From: an uncultured Pelagibacteraceae bacterium
Lineage (GTDB): Bacteria; Pseudomonadota; Alphaproteobacteria; Pelagibacterales; Pelagibacteraceae
Assembly (NCBI GenBank): GCA_902589345.1
Contig: CACISU010000001.1
Coordinates: 366,307-430,306, forward strand
Length of the DNA: 64,000 bases
Reading direction: 5' to 3'
Shown here: positions 34,871-44,475 of the stretch, piece after piece
How positions within the stretch are numbered: the stretch's first letter is position 1
Layout of the letters: each line of letters begins with the position of its first letter
Made by a program: the position numbers and the translations under genes
The notes under the pieces: model-generated
The model's input: the letters and a program-made list of their open reading frames with translations, nothing else
Told to the model about the DNA's origin: nothing
Databases searched by the model: none

Positions 34871-35725
34871 TTATTTAATATTTTTTTCAGTAATATTTAT
34901 ATTGCCAATATAAAACATTAAAACTATGTACTGAATTAATGCGTATATAGCTATTGGAGTAATGTAAGTGATTTTATCAAAAATTTGAGCTCCTACAACA
35001 ATACCCATTGCTCCATTTTGAAGAAGAGCTTCTATTCTAATAGCCCTCTTTGAACCAGTGTCATCAATAAATACATTTGTAATAGTAAATACAGAAATTA
35101 ATATTAAAAATACTATAATAAATGAAATTCCACCAGTATCCTCAAAGTAACTTTTTAAATTAAATCTTTCTGTATAAATTGCATAAAAAATTATAAATAA
35201 AAAAAGAAAAAGAGCTGCTCTATCTAACCCAAAAGTTTTATTTTCAATATATTTTGGAAATTTAGATCTCAATAAGACACCTATCATTGTTGGTAATGAC
35301 ATGAAAAAAAACAATTTTAATGAAAAAGATAATAATTCAACTTCAAAATTACCATCAAATACAAACATAGAAAATAAAGTTAAAAATGTAGGAATAGTCA
35401 TGAAAGAAAATAACGCACATATAGAAGTAAGAATGATTGATAGTGCAACATTTCCTTTAATTAATTTAGTTGCATAATTAGACATTACCGCAGAGGGAAG
35501 TATTAATAATAAAAAAACTCCTAATTGGAATTCTTCTCTCATTGGGTAAGCTTTAACTAATATTAGACCAATTAAAGGTAAAATAATTAATTGAGAGATT
35601 AAACCAATAATTAAATTATTGGGTTTTTTAATTACTTTTATAAAATCATTTATATTTAAATTTAATCCTAAGGCGAACATTATAAATATCGTTCCAAAAG
35701 GTCCTACTAATTTTACGAATTCCAT
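34871..35725 (-). CDS. Bile acid:sodium symporter (BASS) family carrier
   Basis: 284 residues with nine or ten helices. FALGLNLNINDFIKVIKKP near residue 17 and LILPSAVMSNYATKLIKGNVALS near residue 78 are family features of SBF/BASS carriers, which couple sodium influx to uptake of organic acids or pantothenate. Arsenite exporters of the ACR3 branch are less likely since the typical cysteine is absent. It directly precedes the MOSC gene on the same strand. Substrate unknown. Confidence 0.8.
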   Translation of the reverse strand: MEFVKLVGPFGTIFIMFALGLNLNINDFIKVIKKPNNLIIGLISQLIILPLIGLILVKAYPMREEFQLGVFLLLILPSAVMSNYATKLIKGNVALSIILTSICALFSFMTIPTFLTLFSMFVFDGNFEVELLSFSLKLFFFMSLPTMIGVLLRSKFPKYIENKTFGLDRAALFLFLFIIFYAIYTERFNLKSYFEDTGGISFIIVFLILISVFTITNVFIDDTGSKRAIRIEALLQNGAMGIVVGAQIFDKITYITPIAIYALIQYIVLMFYIGNINITEKNIK

Positions 35726-35848
35726 AGTGGGTATTAATAGATGTTTTTAAAATATTTCAAAGTATAAAGTATCAATTTTGATTATAAAATTTTATTTATC
35801 ATAATTTATACTTGTTTAATTTCCAATTTTAATATTACTTAAGATCAA

Positions 35849-36820
35849 ATGACAAAACAAATATTATTTTCAACAAATATAAGAGAAGAAGAAGTTAATA
35901 TGTGCCTAACAAAAACTTACATGAGTACATTTACTGACTTTTATGAATTTCAAAGATTGTGGTTTTATAGATCTTATAAGGCATTTAATGATTTTGATAA
36001 ATATTTAATACTTGCTTATTTTTTTCATAAAACTTTTGATACTTACAATGATTACTTTATTAAAAAAACATATGACGAATTTTATACTTTAGATTCTTTT
36101 GAGATAGAGAAATTCAACATTGTTAATGTTTCAAAAGACTTGATTATTACCAAGGAAACAGCAAGAAGAAAAATACTAGAACTTGAGAAAGATGGGATAC
36201 TTCAGAAAGATAAGAAAAGTATTAGATTAAATCAAAAAGGAATTAATACTCACAAACCAGAAGAATCAATTAAAAGTTTATCAAGATTTTTATCGTCTTT
36301 TTCAAAAGTTCTTTACAATAATAAATTTTTAAAAAAAGAAATTACTACTGAAAATGTTGAAAAATTAATTAAAGAAAATTTTACACAATTCTGGAAATTT
36401 TTTTTAGATTTTCAAATTCCATATTGCTTGCAATGGAAAAAATTTCATGGGGATTTGGAAGTTTTTATTATTCTTGGGATGGTTATTTATAATCAAAATT
36501 TATATTTAAGAAAAAAATCAAATCATGAAGTTGACAAAAATTTTTTTAAAAATGAATATATAGATAAATTGATACATTTATCTGAAAAAGAAGGAATCAA
36601 TGCAATGACAATTTCAGATTTAACAGGAATACCTCGCCCAACTATTTTAAGAAAACTAAATAAATTGCAAGAAAAAAAGTTAATCGTGAAAAATAAAAAT
36701 AGTTTATACACATTGACTGGCCTCTACCAAAATATAAAAGATGTGGATAGCATCAGATTAAAAACAATTAAAAAATTGTCAGGATTTCTTGCAAAAATAT
36801 ATAATATTATTGGAACTTAA
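35849..36820 (+). CDS. Putative regulator with two winged-helix domains
   Basis: 323 residues with two related DNA-binding-like modules: residues 90-132 (VSKDLIITKETARRKILELEKDGIL) and 250-292 (ISDLTGIPRPTILRKLNKLQEKKLI). The middle part is aromatic and helical (FWKFFLDFQIPYCLQWKKF), with no ligand motif. This is not a known regulator family to me; the duplicated wHTH suggests it may bind two half-sites or one long operator. It lies downstream of a 123-bp AT-rich divergent region beside the symporter gene, so it may control that gene. No catalytic residue seen. Confidence 0.65.
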   Translation: MTKQILFSTNIREEEVNMCLTKTYMSTFTDFYEFQRLWFYRSYKAFNDFDKYLILAYFFHKTFDTYNDYFIKKTYDEFYTLDSFEIEKFNIVNVSKDLIITKETARRKILELEKDGILQKDKKSIRLNQKGINTHKPEESIKSLSRFLSSFSKVLYNNKFLKKEITTENVEKLIKENFTQFWKFFLDFQIPYCLQWKKFHGDLEVFIILGMVIYNQNLYLRKKSNHEVDKNFFKNEYIDKLIHLSEKEGINAMTISDLTGIPRPTILRKLNKLQEKKLIVKNKNSLYTLTGLYQNIKDVDSIRLKTIKKLSGFLAKIYNIIGT

Positions 36821-37017
36821 AGTGAAACAATAATTCCAGTTAAAATTACAACAAAAGATATCAAGCTTATAAAAACTATACTTTCAAATTTTTCTTTTTT
36901 TTCTTCAGATCTTACTTTGTTTAGCAAAATGTTTATATCAACTTTATTTTTAACTCTTTTTCTTTTGTTTACTTCTGGGTTTTCTATTTGATTATCTGCT
37001 AATTGTTCTCCACTCAT
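36817..37017 (-). CDS. Small tail-anchored membrane protein, unknown
   Basis: 66 residues from the ATG at 37017; an upstream start would add 17 residues. The first half is polar and basic (KRKRVKNKVDINILL), followed by EEKKEKFESIV and one C-terminal helix (ISLISFVVILTGIIVSL). The arrangement predicts a cytoplasmic tail-anchored protein. No family recognised. It lies 118 bp downstream of the DMGDH-like gene on the same strand, so co-transcription is possible but not certain; it converges with the winged-helix gene with a 4-bp overlap. Confidence 0.55.
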   Translation of the reverse strand: MSGEQLADNQIENPEVNKRKRVKNKVDINILLNKVRSEEKKEKFESIVFISLISFVVILTGIIVSL

Positions 37018-37134
37018 GTCTATATTAAACAACACTATTACAAAGTTCACAATTTGAGTTGTGACCAAATTGGGTTTGTTATTTTTAATATAAATTTATA
37101 TATTTAATTAATATTAATTTGACCAAAATGAGCT

Positions 37135-39573
37135 TTAAATTTTAATATTTTTTTGGTTAAGAGGTTTTTCCAATAAATTTGCTAAGTATTTTTTCTTTTC
37201 AACTTCTATATATATTTTTTTTGATCCTATATCATCTAAGTGATCTTTAGAAACGTATCCATAGGATATGTTTTTATTAAAACAAAATGAAAAGTTTCCT
37301 GAAGTAGTTCTTCCTACAATATTATTATCTAGATAAATAGGCTCATCATGTAGTAATAATGGTTCACCTGGATTTGAATTTTCTAAAGTTAACATGATTA
37401 ATTTCTTTTTAATTTTTTTATCTTTAATCTTAACTAATGCATCTTTACCGATAAAATTTATATTTTTTTTAAAACTTACTGCAAACCCGAGTGATGCCTC
37501 ATATTGATTTTCTTCTGGAGAAATGTCGTGGCCCCAGTGTAAATAACCCGATTCCATTCTCATTGTATCTAAAGCATGCATTCCACAATTTGATATATTA
37601 AAATTTTTACCTTCTTTTATTATAGATTTGTAAAGGTTTGCTGCTTGATTTGTTTCTACATATATTTCATATCCTAATTCTCCTACATAAGATAATCTTT
37701 GTGCCCATACACTTATTCCATCGATATTTACTAATTTACCAGTCCCAAACGGAAACTTTTCATTAGAAAAATCATCTGTACTTATTTTAGAAACTAGATC
37801 TCTACTTTTTGGGCCAAAAATACCTAAGCAACAATATTTTTCTGTTACATCTGTTAAAGAAATATCTGTGGATAAATATTTTAAAATATGGAATTTGTCC
37901 CTTTCTCTGTTTGCAGCTGATGAAATCACCCTATAGTGATTCTTGTCCATACAAACAACTGTCAAATCAGTTTCTATACCTCCGTCTTTATTTAACATTT
38001 GGGTATAAGTGGTTTTTCCTATTTCATTTTTAATATTAGCAGTACATATTTTTTGTAGTTCATCATGGACACCGTCGCCTTTTAGATCATATTTTGCAAA
38101 AGCACTAAGATCAAAACATCCAACATTTTCTCTTGTATTTTTTGTTTCAAATTCTACAGCCGGATACCAATTTTGATAATTATATGAATATTCATATTCT
38201 GGTTTTTCGGTATTTTTTGAAAACCACATAGGCCTTTCATATCCTGCTGAAACTCCAAAGCATGCCCCAGCATTTTTCAATTCATCATGATAAGGTAAAA
38301 GTTTTTGATTTCTTGATGTTTTGTGCTGCTTATATGGCCAATGCATTCCATATAAATCTCCTAAAGTTTCAGTAATTCTTTCCTTAATAAAATTTACTTC
38401 TGAATGAAAATTTTGAAATCTTTTTATATCATAAATAAATAAATCTTCATTTATGTGTCCATTAATTATCCATTCAGCTGTTACTTTTCCAACTCCTCCT
38501 CCCGTCCCTATTCCAATGCTATTTAAACCACAGCATGAAAATAAATTCTTTAAACCAGGTACTTCACCTAATAATGTATTTGTATCAGGTGTAAAAGACT
38601 CAGGACCTGCAAAAAATTTTCTAATTCCTGCCTTTTCAAGTATAGGAACTCTTTTTAAAGCTGCTTCTAAGTATGACTCAAAATGTTCAAAATTTTCTGG
38701 AAATTCTCCATAAGAAAAATCATCTGGTACTCTATTAGTTTTATTGAAAGCAGGAATTGATTTACCTTCAAATATTCCAATTAGCATCTTTCCTGCATCC
38801 TCTTTTAAATATAAACGATCATCAAAATCTCTTAAAACAGGAATATTTTTTGGCAACTCGTTAATACCCTCAGTAATTATGTAAAAATGTTCTGCTGGGT
38901 ATAGTGGGATACTAAAACCATTGTCTTCACCAATTTGTCTAGACCACATTCCAGTTGCAAGCACAATATATTCACATTCTACAGTTTGTCCTTTAACGAC
39001 AACTCCAGCTACTCGTCCATTTTTTTTAATTATTTTTTCAACTGGTGAGTTTTCAAATATTTTTGCACCCTCTTTTCTTGCAGCTTTGGCTAATAAATTG
39101 GTAACTCCAATAGGGTCAGCTTGTCCATCTCCTGGCATGAATATTCCACCTAAAATGTCTTTATCATTTATAATTGGATATATTTTTTTTATTTGCTCAA
39201 TATTTAATACTTCAACATTTACATCATACAATTGAGCAGTTGTTGCCTGTCTTTTCAGCTCTTGCCATCTTCCTTTTGTTGTAGCTACTGATAAAGCACC
39301 ATTTAATTTTAAACCACTTGAAAAATCTAGCTCCTTCTCTAATTTTTTATAAAGATCTAATGAATATTTTCTAATTTTGGTTACACCAGCTGATGGTCCT
39401 AGTTGACTAACTAAACCTGCTGCATGCCAAGTTGTACCTGATGTGAGCTGATCTCTTTCTAGTAAAATTGTATCTTTCCATCCAAATTTGGCTAAATGAT
39501 AAGCACAAGAGGTTCCAGTTACACCACCTCCTATTACAACAACTTTTGTAGAACTTGGTATTTTGTTCATCAA
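37135..39573 (-). CDS. FAD-dependent dehydrogenase with aminomethyltransferase-like folate domain (dimethylglycine/sarcosine dehydrogenase type)
   Basis: 812 residues. Residues 1-370 are a DAO-type FAD domain: VVVIGGGVTGTSCAYHLAKFG (9-29, split) and the histidine segment TSGTTWHAAGLVSQLGPS near residue 45, typical of covalent flavin in DMGDH/SARDH proteins. Residues 430-810 are GcvT-like (WYPAVEFETKNTRENVGCFDLSAFAKYDLKG; LGYEIYVETNQ; MRMESGYLHWGHDI), binding tetrahydrofolate and taking up formaldehyde. It would demethylate an N-methylated amine to give 5,10-methylene-THF. It is the last gene of the run that starts with the taurine-type aminotransferase, so the substrate might be N-methyltaurine; dimethylglycine or sarcosine is the default. 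Confidence 0.88.
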   Translation of the reverse strand: MMNKIPSSTKVVVIGGGVTGTSCAYHLAKFGWKDTILLERDQLTSGTTWHAAGLVSQLGPSAGVTKIRKYSLDLYKKLEKELDFSSGLKLNGALSVATTKGRWQELKRQATTAQLYDVNVEVLNIEQIKKIYPIINDKDILGGIFMPGDGQADPIGVTNLLAKAARKEGAKIFENSPVEKIIKKNGRVAGVVVKGQTVECEYIVLATGMWSRQIGEDNGFSIPLYPAEHFYIITEGINELPKNIPVLRDFDDRLYLKEDAGKMLIGIFEGKSIPAFNKTNRVPDDFSYGEFPENFEHFESYLEAALKRVPILEKAGIRKFFAGPESFTPDTNTLLGEVPGLKNLFSCCGLNSIGIGTGGGVGKVTAEWIINGHINEDLFIYDIKRFQNFHSEVNFIKERITETLGDLYGMHWPYKQHKTSRNQKLLPYHDELKNAGACFGVSAGYERPMWFSKNTEKPEYEYSYNYQNWYPAVEFETKNTRENVGCFDLSAFAKYDLKGDGVHDELQKICTANIKNEIGKTTYTQMLNKDGGIETDLTVVCMDKNHYRVISSAANRERDKFHILKYLSTDISLTDVTEKYCCLGIFGPKSRDLVSKISTDDFSNEKFPFGTGKLVNIDGISVWAQRLSYVGELGYEIYVETNQAANLYKSIIKEGKNFNISNCGMHALDTMRMESGYLHWGHDISPEENQYEASLGFAVSFKKNINFIGKDALVKIKDKKIKKKLIMLTLENSNPGEPLLLHDEPIYLDNNIVGRTTSGNFSFCFNKNISYGYVSKDHLDDIGSKKIYIEVEKKKYLANLLEKPLNQKNIKI

Positions 39574-39577
39574 TTTA

Positions 39578-40372
39578 TTATATCTTAATTTCAGGAAATG
39601 AAGGAGAATTCATCTTGTCTCCATGATTTAGTTTAACCTCAGGGAACGGAGGAGAAACTTCTCCTTTTCTTTTTGCAAATGTTGCATCATCACCCACAAA
39701 TCTGACTGAAAATGCTCTTCTTCTATTTGGACTTAAATTTCCTGGGGCTCCGTGAATTATTGAAAAATTAAATGCTATCAAGTCACCAGGCATTAAATCC
39801 CATGAGGCAATATCATAATTTTCAACATTTGCACTAATGTCAGGCACATTTTCAAGTCCATCGTCTTTTTTTTCATAAGAATGACCAAAAAATTTAGTCG
39901 GTAAATATTGTTTATTCCATGTATGGGAAAATTTAACAAACTCTGGGCAAATTTCTTTGATTATTTTGTCCAAAGGTATCCATAAACTACAATTATCTTT
40001 ACCATCAACACAATAATATGGCTGATCTTGATGCCAAGGTGTTCGTTTAGTTGAACCAGGTTCTTTAATAAGAACATGTTCGTGAAATAAATTAACTTTT
40101 TTAGATTGCATTAATTCTGAAGCAACTTTTGCAATATTAGAATTAAAGATAAAATCTTTATATTCAGAGATTTTTTGCCAGTTACAATAATCATCATAAA
40201 AAACTTCTTTTCCATTTAGTTCTTCATACACACACTTATATTGACTTGGATTTTTGAAATTTTTTTCAATTCCTTTTGCTAAGGTTTCAATCCATTTTTT
40301 TGAAATAATATTTTTAATTAAAACTACACCAAATTTTTTATAATTCTTTATTGTAGTCTGGCACAAAGACAT
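39578..40372 (-). CDS. PhyH-type 2-oxoglutarate/Fe(II) oxygenase
   Basis: 264 residues. The facial triad is His114-x-Asp116 (TPWHQDQPYY) and His207 (IIHGAPGN), with Arg219 (NRRRAF) for the 2-oxoglutarate carboxylate. It is soluble, without signal peptide. PhyH enzymes hydroxylate or demethylate small molecules, including ectoine and amines. Four bases separate it from the DMGDH-like gene and 6 from the SET gene, so it is part of the five-gene run. An oxygenase paired with a methylamine dehydrogenase suggests stepwise N-demethylation, but the substrate is not shown. Confidence 0.85.
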   Translation of the reverse strand: MSLCQTTIKNYKKFGVVLIKNIISKKWIETLAKGIEKNFKNPSQYKCVYEELNGKEVFYDDYCNWQKISEYKDFIFNSNIAKVASELMQSKKVNLFHEHVLIKEPGSTKRTPWHQDQPYYCVDGKDNCSLWIPLDKIIKEICPEFVKFSHTWNKQYLPTKFFGHSYEKKDDGLENVPDISANVENYDIASWDLMPGDLIAFNFSIIHGAPGNLSPNRRRAFSVRFVGDDATFAKRKGEVSPPFPEVKLNHGDKMNSPSFPEIKI

Positions 40373-40378
40373 ATGTGG

Positions 40379-40819
40379 CTATATCATTTGTAAACCAACG
40401 CCAGTTTTAGGATAAGTATATAAATTATAATTTGCTGTAAGTTCGTCTCCTGCTTTTATATCTCTTACTGCTACCATAAAAAAAAATTTAGCATCACTTT
40501 TTTCGTGCAAATTATAAAACAAATTTTCACCTTCATTATTTTTACCAGGGAAAACTTTAGTGGTAGCGTTTATATCAATTGCGTCACCAAATTTAAGTTT
40601 AGGCATCACATCTGAAACCATTCTTATTACAGTAGGCTCATTTGAGTGATTATAAAATCCACCAAGTGGAGTTCTTATGTATTTATTTTCAAATTGTTCA
40701 TCTCTTATATGGGTAATTCCTATAAAAGAATTTTTTTTAATATCTATTGTTGAAAAAAGTCCGAGACCTTCAATCGGAGAATTTTTAATTGTTAATCCAT
40801 CTGGTAAAGGTCTATACAT
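40379..40819 (-). CDS. SET domain protein
   Basis: 146 residues making up almost one SET domain. GLGLFSTIDIKKNSFIG at residues 18-34 opens it, YNHSNEP at 56-62 gives the NHS cofactor motif, and IKAGDELTANYNLY at 121-134 supplies the catalytic tyrosine (Tyr131). SET enzymes methylate lysines of proteins; bacterial targets are rarely known. It starts by sharing one base with the ald stop (TAATG) and is 6 bp from the oxygenase, placing it firmly in the operon. Its methylation target could be one of the operon products. Confidence 0.82.
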   Translation of the reverse strand: MYRPLPDGLTIKNSPIEGLGLFSTIDIKKNSFIGITHIRDEQFENKYIRTPLGGFYNHSNEPTVIRMVSDVMPKLKFGDAIDINATTKVFPGKNNEGENLFYNLHEKSDAKFFFMVAVRDIKAGDELTANYNLYTYPKTGVGLQMI

Positions 40820-41934
40820 TATGAGATTGCCTCCTGAGGTGTAACAAATTTATGTCCGAAACTATCTGCCACAGCTTTATGTGTAACATTTCCTCTGTGA
40901 ACATTTAAACCAGCGAGAAAATTGTGATCTTCAAGTAAAGCTTTTTTATACCCATCATTAGCAAGTCTTGATAAAAATGGAATTGTTGCTTTATTTAATG
41001 CTAACGTAGAAGTTCTTGGAACGCCACCTGGCATATTAGCAACACAATAATGAACTACATCATCAACTATATAAGTTGGGTTAGCATGTGTGGTTGGTTT
41101 ACTAGTTTCTACACATCCACCCTGGTCAATAGCTACATCAACAATCACAGATCCTCTTTTCATTTTTTTTATCATGTCTTTTGTAACAAGTTTTGGTGCC
41201 TCTGCACCAGGTATTAATACACCACCAATCAATAAGTCGCAGTCACTAACAAGTTTTTCTAAGTCAATTTTATCACTATGTTGTGGTATTATTTTATCTC
41301 CAAATATTTTTTGAAGTTGTTCTAATCTTTCTACTGACTTATCTACAATATGAACATTTGCTTTCATTCCTGTTGCAATTAAAGCTGCATTTTCACCAAC
41401 TACTCCACCTCCCAATATAACAACATTAGCGGGATCTACTCCTGGAGCTCCTCCTAATAAAAGTCCTCTTCCTTTTTGGTTTTTTTCTAATGAATGTGCT
41501 CCAGCTTGAATTGACATTCTTCCAGCTACCGCACTCATTGGTGCTAGTAATGGTAATCTTCCAGTATTATCTGTAACTGTTTCGTAAGCGATACAAACAG
41601 ATTTAGATTTTATAAGTCCTTCTGTTAATTCTTTTGCAGCAGCTAAATGTAGATAAGTAAAAACAATCTGGTTTTCCTTAATCATATTAACTTCATTTGA
41701 TAAAGGTTCTTTAACTTTAACAATTATATCTGAGTCATTAAAAATATCTTCAGCTTTATCAATTATTTTAGCTCCTACACTTTTATATTGATCATTATAA
41801 AAACCTGCTTCAAATCCACCATTATTTTCTACTAAAACTTGATGTCCATTGGAAATTAATACTTTGACACTATCAGGTGTTAATCCAATACGATTTTCTT
41901 GTGGTTTAATTTCTTTAGGAACGCCAATTTTCAT
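40819..41934 (-). CDS. ald: Alanine dehydrogenase
   Basis: 371 residues, full length. MKIGVPKEIKPQENRIGLTP carries Arg15; Lys75 (KVKEP) and His96 (TYLHLA) are the pyruvate-binding and catalytic residues; GGGVVGENAALIATGMKA near residue 174 binds NAD. It converts alanine and NAD to pyruvate, ammonia and NADH. In taurine-using bacteria it regenerates the pyruvate that the aminotransferase needs, and the aminotransferase gene lies 8 bp upstream on the same strand. No regulatory signal is seen. Confidence 0.95.
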   Translation of the reverse strand: MKIGVPKEIKPQENRIGLTPDSVKVLISNGHQVLVENNGGFEAGFYNDQYKSVGAKIIDKAEDIFNDSDIIVKVKEPLSNEVNMIKENQIVFTYLHLAAAKELTEGLIKSKSVCIAYETVTDNTGRLPLLAPMSAVAGRMSIQAGAHSLEKNQKGRGLLLGGAPGVDPANVVILGGGVVGENAALIATGMKANVHIVDKSVERLEQLQKIFGDKIIPQHSDKIDLEKLVSDCDLLIGGVLIPGAEAPKLVTKDMIKKMKRGSVIVDVAIDQGGCVETSKPTTHANPTYIVDDVVHYCVANMPGGVPRTSTLALNKATIPFLSRLANDGYKKALLEDHNFLAGLNVHRGNVTHKAVADSFGHKFVTPQEAIS

Positions 41935-41942
41935 TTAGAAAA

Positions 41943-43289
41943 TTAATTTTTTTTGCTTTTTGAATAGTTTAATATACCAGTTCTTAATTTATCTATAATT
42001 TCATCAATATGTTTTTTTTCTGAAATAAACATTGGAGCTATTATTAAACAATCTCCTGTAGCTTTAAAATTAATACCAGCTTCATAACAATGTTTAAAAC
42101 AAGTAAATCCAGCAGCTCCTGGTTTTTTATCCATTTTTAAATCAATTCCACCCATCATTCCATAACCTCTTATATTTTCTACTACATCAATATCTTGAAG
42201 AGAGAATAATGCTTCTTGGAAATAAGGTGCCATTTCTTTTGATCTTTTAAAAATATCTTCTTTTTCAAAAATATCTTGAACTGCTAATGCAGCGGCAACT
42301 GAAACAGGTATACCTGAATAAGTATAGCCATGAAATAACTCAATTGTTCCTTTTGGAGAACCATCCATTATTGCATCATAAATTTCTTCTTTACATGCAA
42401 CAGCTCCCATTGGAACTATCCCATTTGTTGTTGCCTTAGCCATTGTCAATAAATCAGGTGTTACTCCAAATTCTTGTGATCCAAATGGTGAACCCATCCT
42501 TCCCCACCCTGTAATAACTTCATCAAAAATTAATAATATTCCATGTTTGTCACATATTTCTCTTAATCTTTGTAAATATCCTTTCGGTGGAACAAGTGTA
42601 CCTGTAGATCCTGCAACAGGTTCTACAATACAAGCTGCAATATTTTCTGCTCCAAAATTTGCACATATTCTTTCTAAATCATTTGCGAGTTCTGCTCCAG
42701 TCTCAGGTTGACCTGAAACAAATTTATGCTCAGGTAAGTGAGTATGTCTCATATGAACAACTCCTGGCATTAAAACACTGGCGAAAGTTTTTACATTATT
42801 TACCATACCTCCAACTGAAGTGGCCCCAATATTCATTCCATGGTACGCTCTTTCTCTTCCTACAAATCTATATCTATGACCTTCTCCTCTTGCTTTATGA
42901 TATGCAATTGCTATTTTAATTGCTGTCTCAACAGCAGTAGATCCGCATATTGTATAAAAAATTCTATTTAAATTTCCTGGGGTGTGTTTGGAAATTCTTG
43001 TTGCTAATTCAAATGATCCACCAAAACCTTGTTGAAACGGCTGACAATAATCAACAGTTTTTAATTGATTGGTAATAGCATCGATAATTTCTTTTCTACC
43101 ATGTCCTAATGGATTACAAAAAAGTCCTGAGCTTGCATCTATTTGGGTTTTGCCTTCATGGTTTTTTAAATAACAACCTTTAGCCTCGACAATTAATCTT
43201 GGTTTTTCTTTAAAATCTTTATTTGATGTAAATGGCATCCAATGCTCATTAAGAGAATTGGGCATTTTAAATTTATTTTCTGAACTCAT
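41943..43289 (-). CDS. Class III omega-amino acid:pyruvate aminotransferase (taurine or beta-alanine type)
   Basis: 448 residues. PLP lysine is Lys285 (TMAKATTNG); Asp256 (IFDEVITGWGR) holds the pyridine nitrogen. EHWMPFTSNKDFKEKPRLIVEAKGCYL follows the omega-aminotransferase pattern. Such enzymes transfer the amino group of taurine, beta-alanine or GABA to pyruvate. Position between tauA (divergent, 188 bp) and ald suggests taurine, with sulfoacetaldehyde as product; xsc, which would cleave it, is not in the window. Beta-alanine remains a real alternative since the sequence style is close to beta-alanine:pyruvate transaminases. Confidence 0.87.
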   Translation of the reverse strand: MSSENKFKMPNSLNEHWMPFTSNKDFKEKPRLIVEAKGCYLKNHEGKTQIDASSGLFCNPLGHGRKEIIDAITNQLKTVDYCQPFQQGFGGSFELATRISKHTPGNLNRIFYTICGSTAVETAIKIAIAYHKARGEGHRYRFVGRERAYHGMNIGATSVGGMVNNVKTFASVLMPGVVHMRHTHLPEHKFVSGQPETGAELANDLERICANFGAENIAACIVEPVAGSTGTLVPPKGYLQRLREICDKHGILLIFDEVITGWGRMGSPFGSQEFGVTPDLLTMAKATTNGIVPMGAVACKEEIYDAIMDGSPKGTIELFHGYTYSGIPVSVAAALAVQDIFEKEDIFKRSKEMAPYFQEALFSLQDIDVVENIRGYGMMGGIDLKMDKKPGAAGFTCFKHCYEAGINFKATGDCLIIAPMFISEKKHIDEIIDKLRTGILNYSKSKKN

Positions 43290-43477
43290 AATTATTTATT
43301 GTCAATTTTAACTTCTAGACTAAAAAAAAAATTTAACTAGAAGATTATTTGCCTATATTAACAAGAATAAGTGATAATGCAATTATAAGTTGTGCTCAAA
43401 ATATATAATTAGTTCATTTACTTTGGCTAAAAATTCAAATTAAATACTTGTTTTATTAATTAATAAAAGGGGAATAA

Positions 43478-44455
43478 ATGAAAAAAATAATAAGTTTTAT
43501 TCTAGCAAGCATTGTTGCTCTTAGCTTTTCAATTTCAGTTGCAAATTCTGCAGCTAAAGAAGTAAGAGTTGCATTCTTCTTAGAATGGGCGACTCCTAAC
43601 CAAGAAGATAAAGTTAAAAAAGCTTTTGATAAAGCGTTAGGTGTACCAGTTAAATGGACTAACTTTGCAACTGGTGGTGAGATGACAGAAGCTATGTTGT
43701 CTGGAGATATCGATATTTCTTTTTCACAAGGTTTAACTCCATTCGTAAACGCTGTTAATGCAAAAGCACCTATTAAGCTTGTTGATATTGCAGTTATTTA
43801 TGGAATGGGTGGAACTACTTGTGTTGCCGCTAAAGGTATAAACAAGGGTAATGCTTCATCTAAATTAGATGGTCAAAAAGTAGCTGTTCCTTTAGGAACA
43901 ATGGCTGACTATGTGTTCAAAGAAACAATGAGAGTTGTAGGAGCTGATATTTCTAAAATGAAAGTTGTTGATATGAACCCTGAAGATGGATCTGCAGCAT
44001 TTGTTAACGGAGACGTTGCAATGGCATGTTTATTCGGTGGAAAATCTATTAAAGCAGCTAAAGAAAAAGGTGCATCACTATTAACAGTAAAAGAAGCTCA
44101 AGATGCTGGTATTGCTGGTATTGACATTACTTCAGTAACTAACAAATTCCTAAAAGAAAATCCTGGAATGGTTAAGACTTTTGTTGAAGTAACTCACGAC
44201 GCAAACGCTAGATACAATGCTGGAAAATCAGATATGAACATCATCGCAAAAGATGCGGCTATGGATCTTGCTGGTACTAAAAAGCAAATGGGTGGATTTG
44301 AGTTCATAAATGCAGCAACAATGAAAAGTAAGTATATGAATAAAGGTGGAATACTTATGACTTACCTAGAAGTTATGGGTAACATGTTTGCTACATCTGA
44401 GAACCCTGCACTTAGTGATTACTCTAAAGTTGTAGATACTAGTTATCTTCCATAA
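43478..44455 (+). CDS. tauA: Taurine-type ABC transporter substrate-binding protein
   Basis: 325 residues, signal peptide ending near NSAA (residue 26). Features of the NitT/TauT group include EVRVAFFLEWATPNQ after the signal, GDIDISFSQGLTPFVNAV near residue 77 and DGQKVAVPLGTMADYVFKE near residue 127. Strong ribosome site AAAAGGGG at 43465-43472. The gene is first in a run with ATPase and permease genes and diverges from the aminotransferase/ald run, the classic taurine arrangement. Codon use is visibly less AT-biased than in many neighbours, in line with high expression. The ligand could also be another small sulfonate or amine. Confidence 0.88.
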   Translation: MKKIISFILASIVALSFSISVANSAAKEVRVAFFLEWATPNQEDKVKKAFDKALGVPVKWTNFATGGEMTEAMLSGDIDISFSQGLTPFVNAVNAKAPIKLVDIAVIYGMGGTTCVAAKGINKGNASSKLDGQKVAVPLGTMADYVFKETMRVVGADISKMKVVDMNPEDGSAAFVNGDVAMACLFGGKSIKAAKEKGASLLTVKEAQDAGIAGIDITSVTNKFLKENPGMVKTFVEVTHDANARYNAGKSDMNIIAKDAAMDLAGTKKQMGGFEFINAATMKSKYMNKGGILMTYLEVMGNMFATSENPALSDYSKVVDTSYLP

Positions 44456-44475
44456 TTAGAGTAAAAGAGAATATT

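Noticed and set aside
43312..43343. 7-bp inverted repeat CTTCTAG/CTAGAAG in the aminotransferase-tauA spacer
   Set aside because: A short stem with an 18-base A-rich loop; too weak to call an operator or riboswitch.
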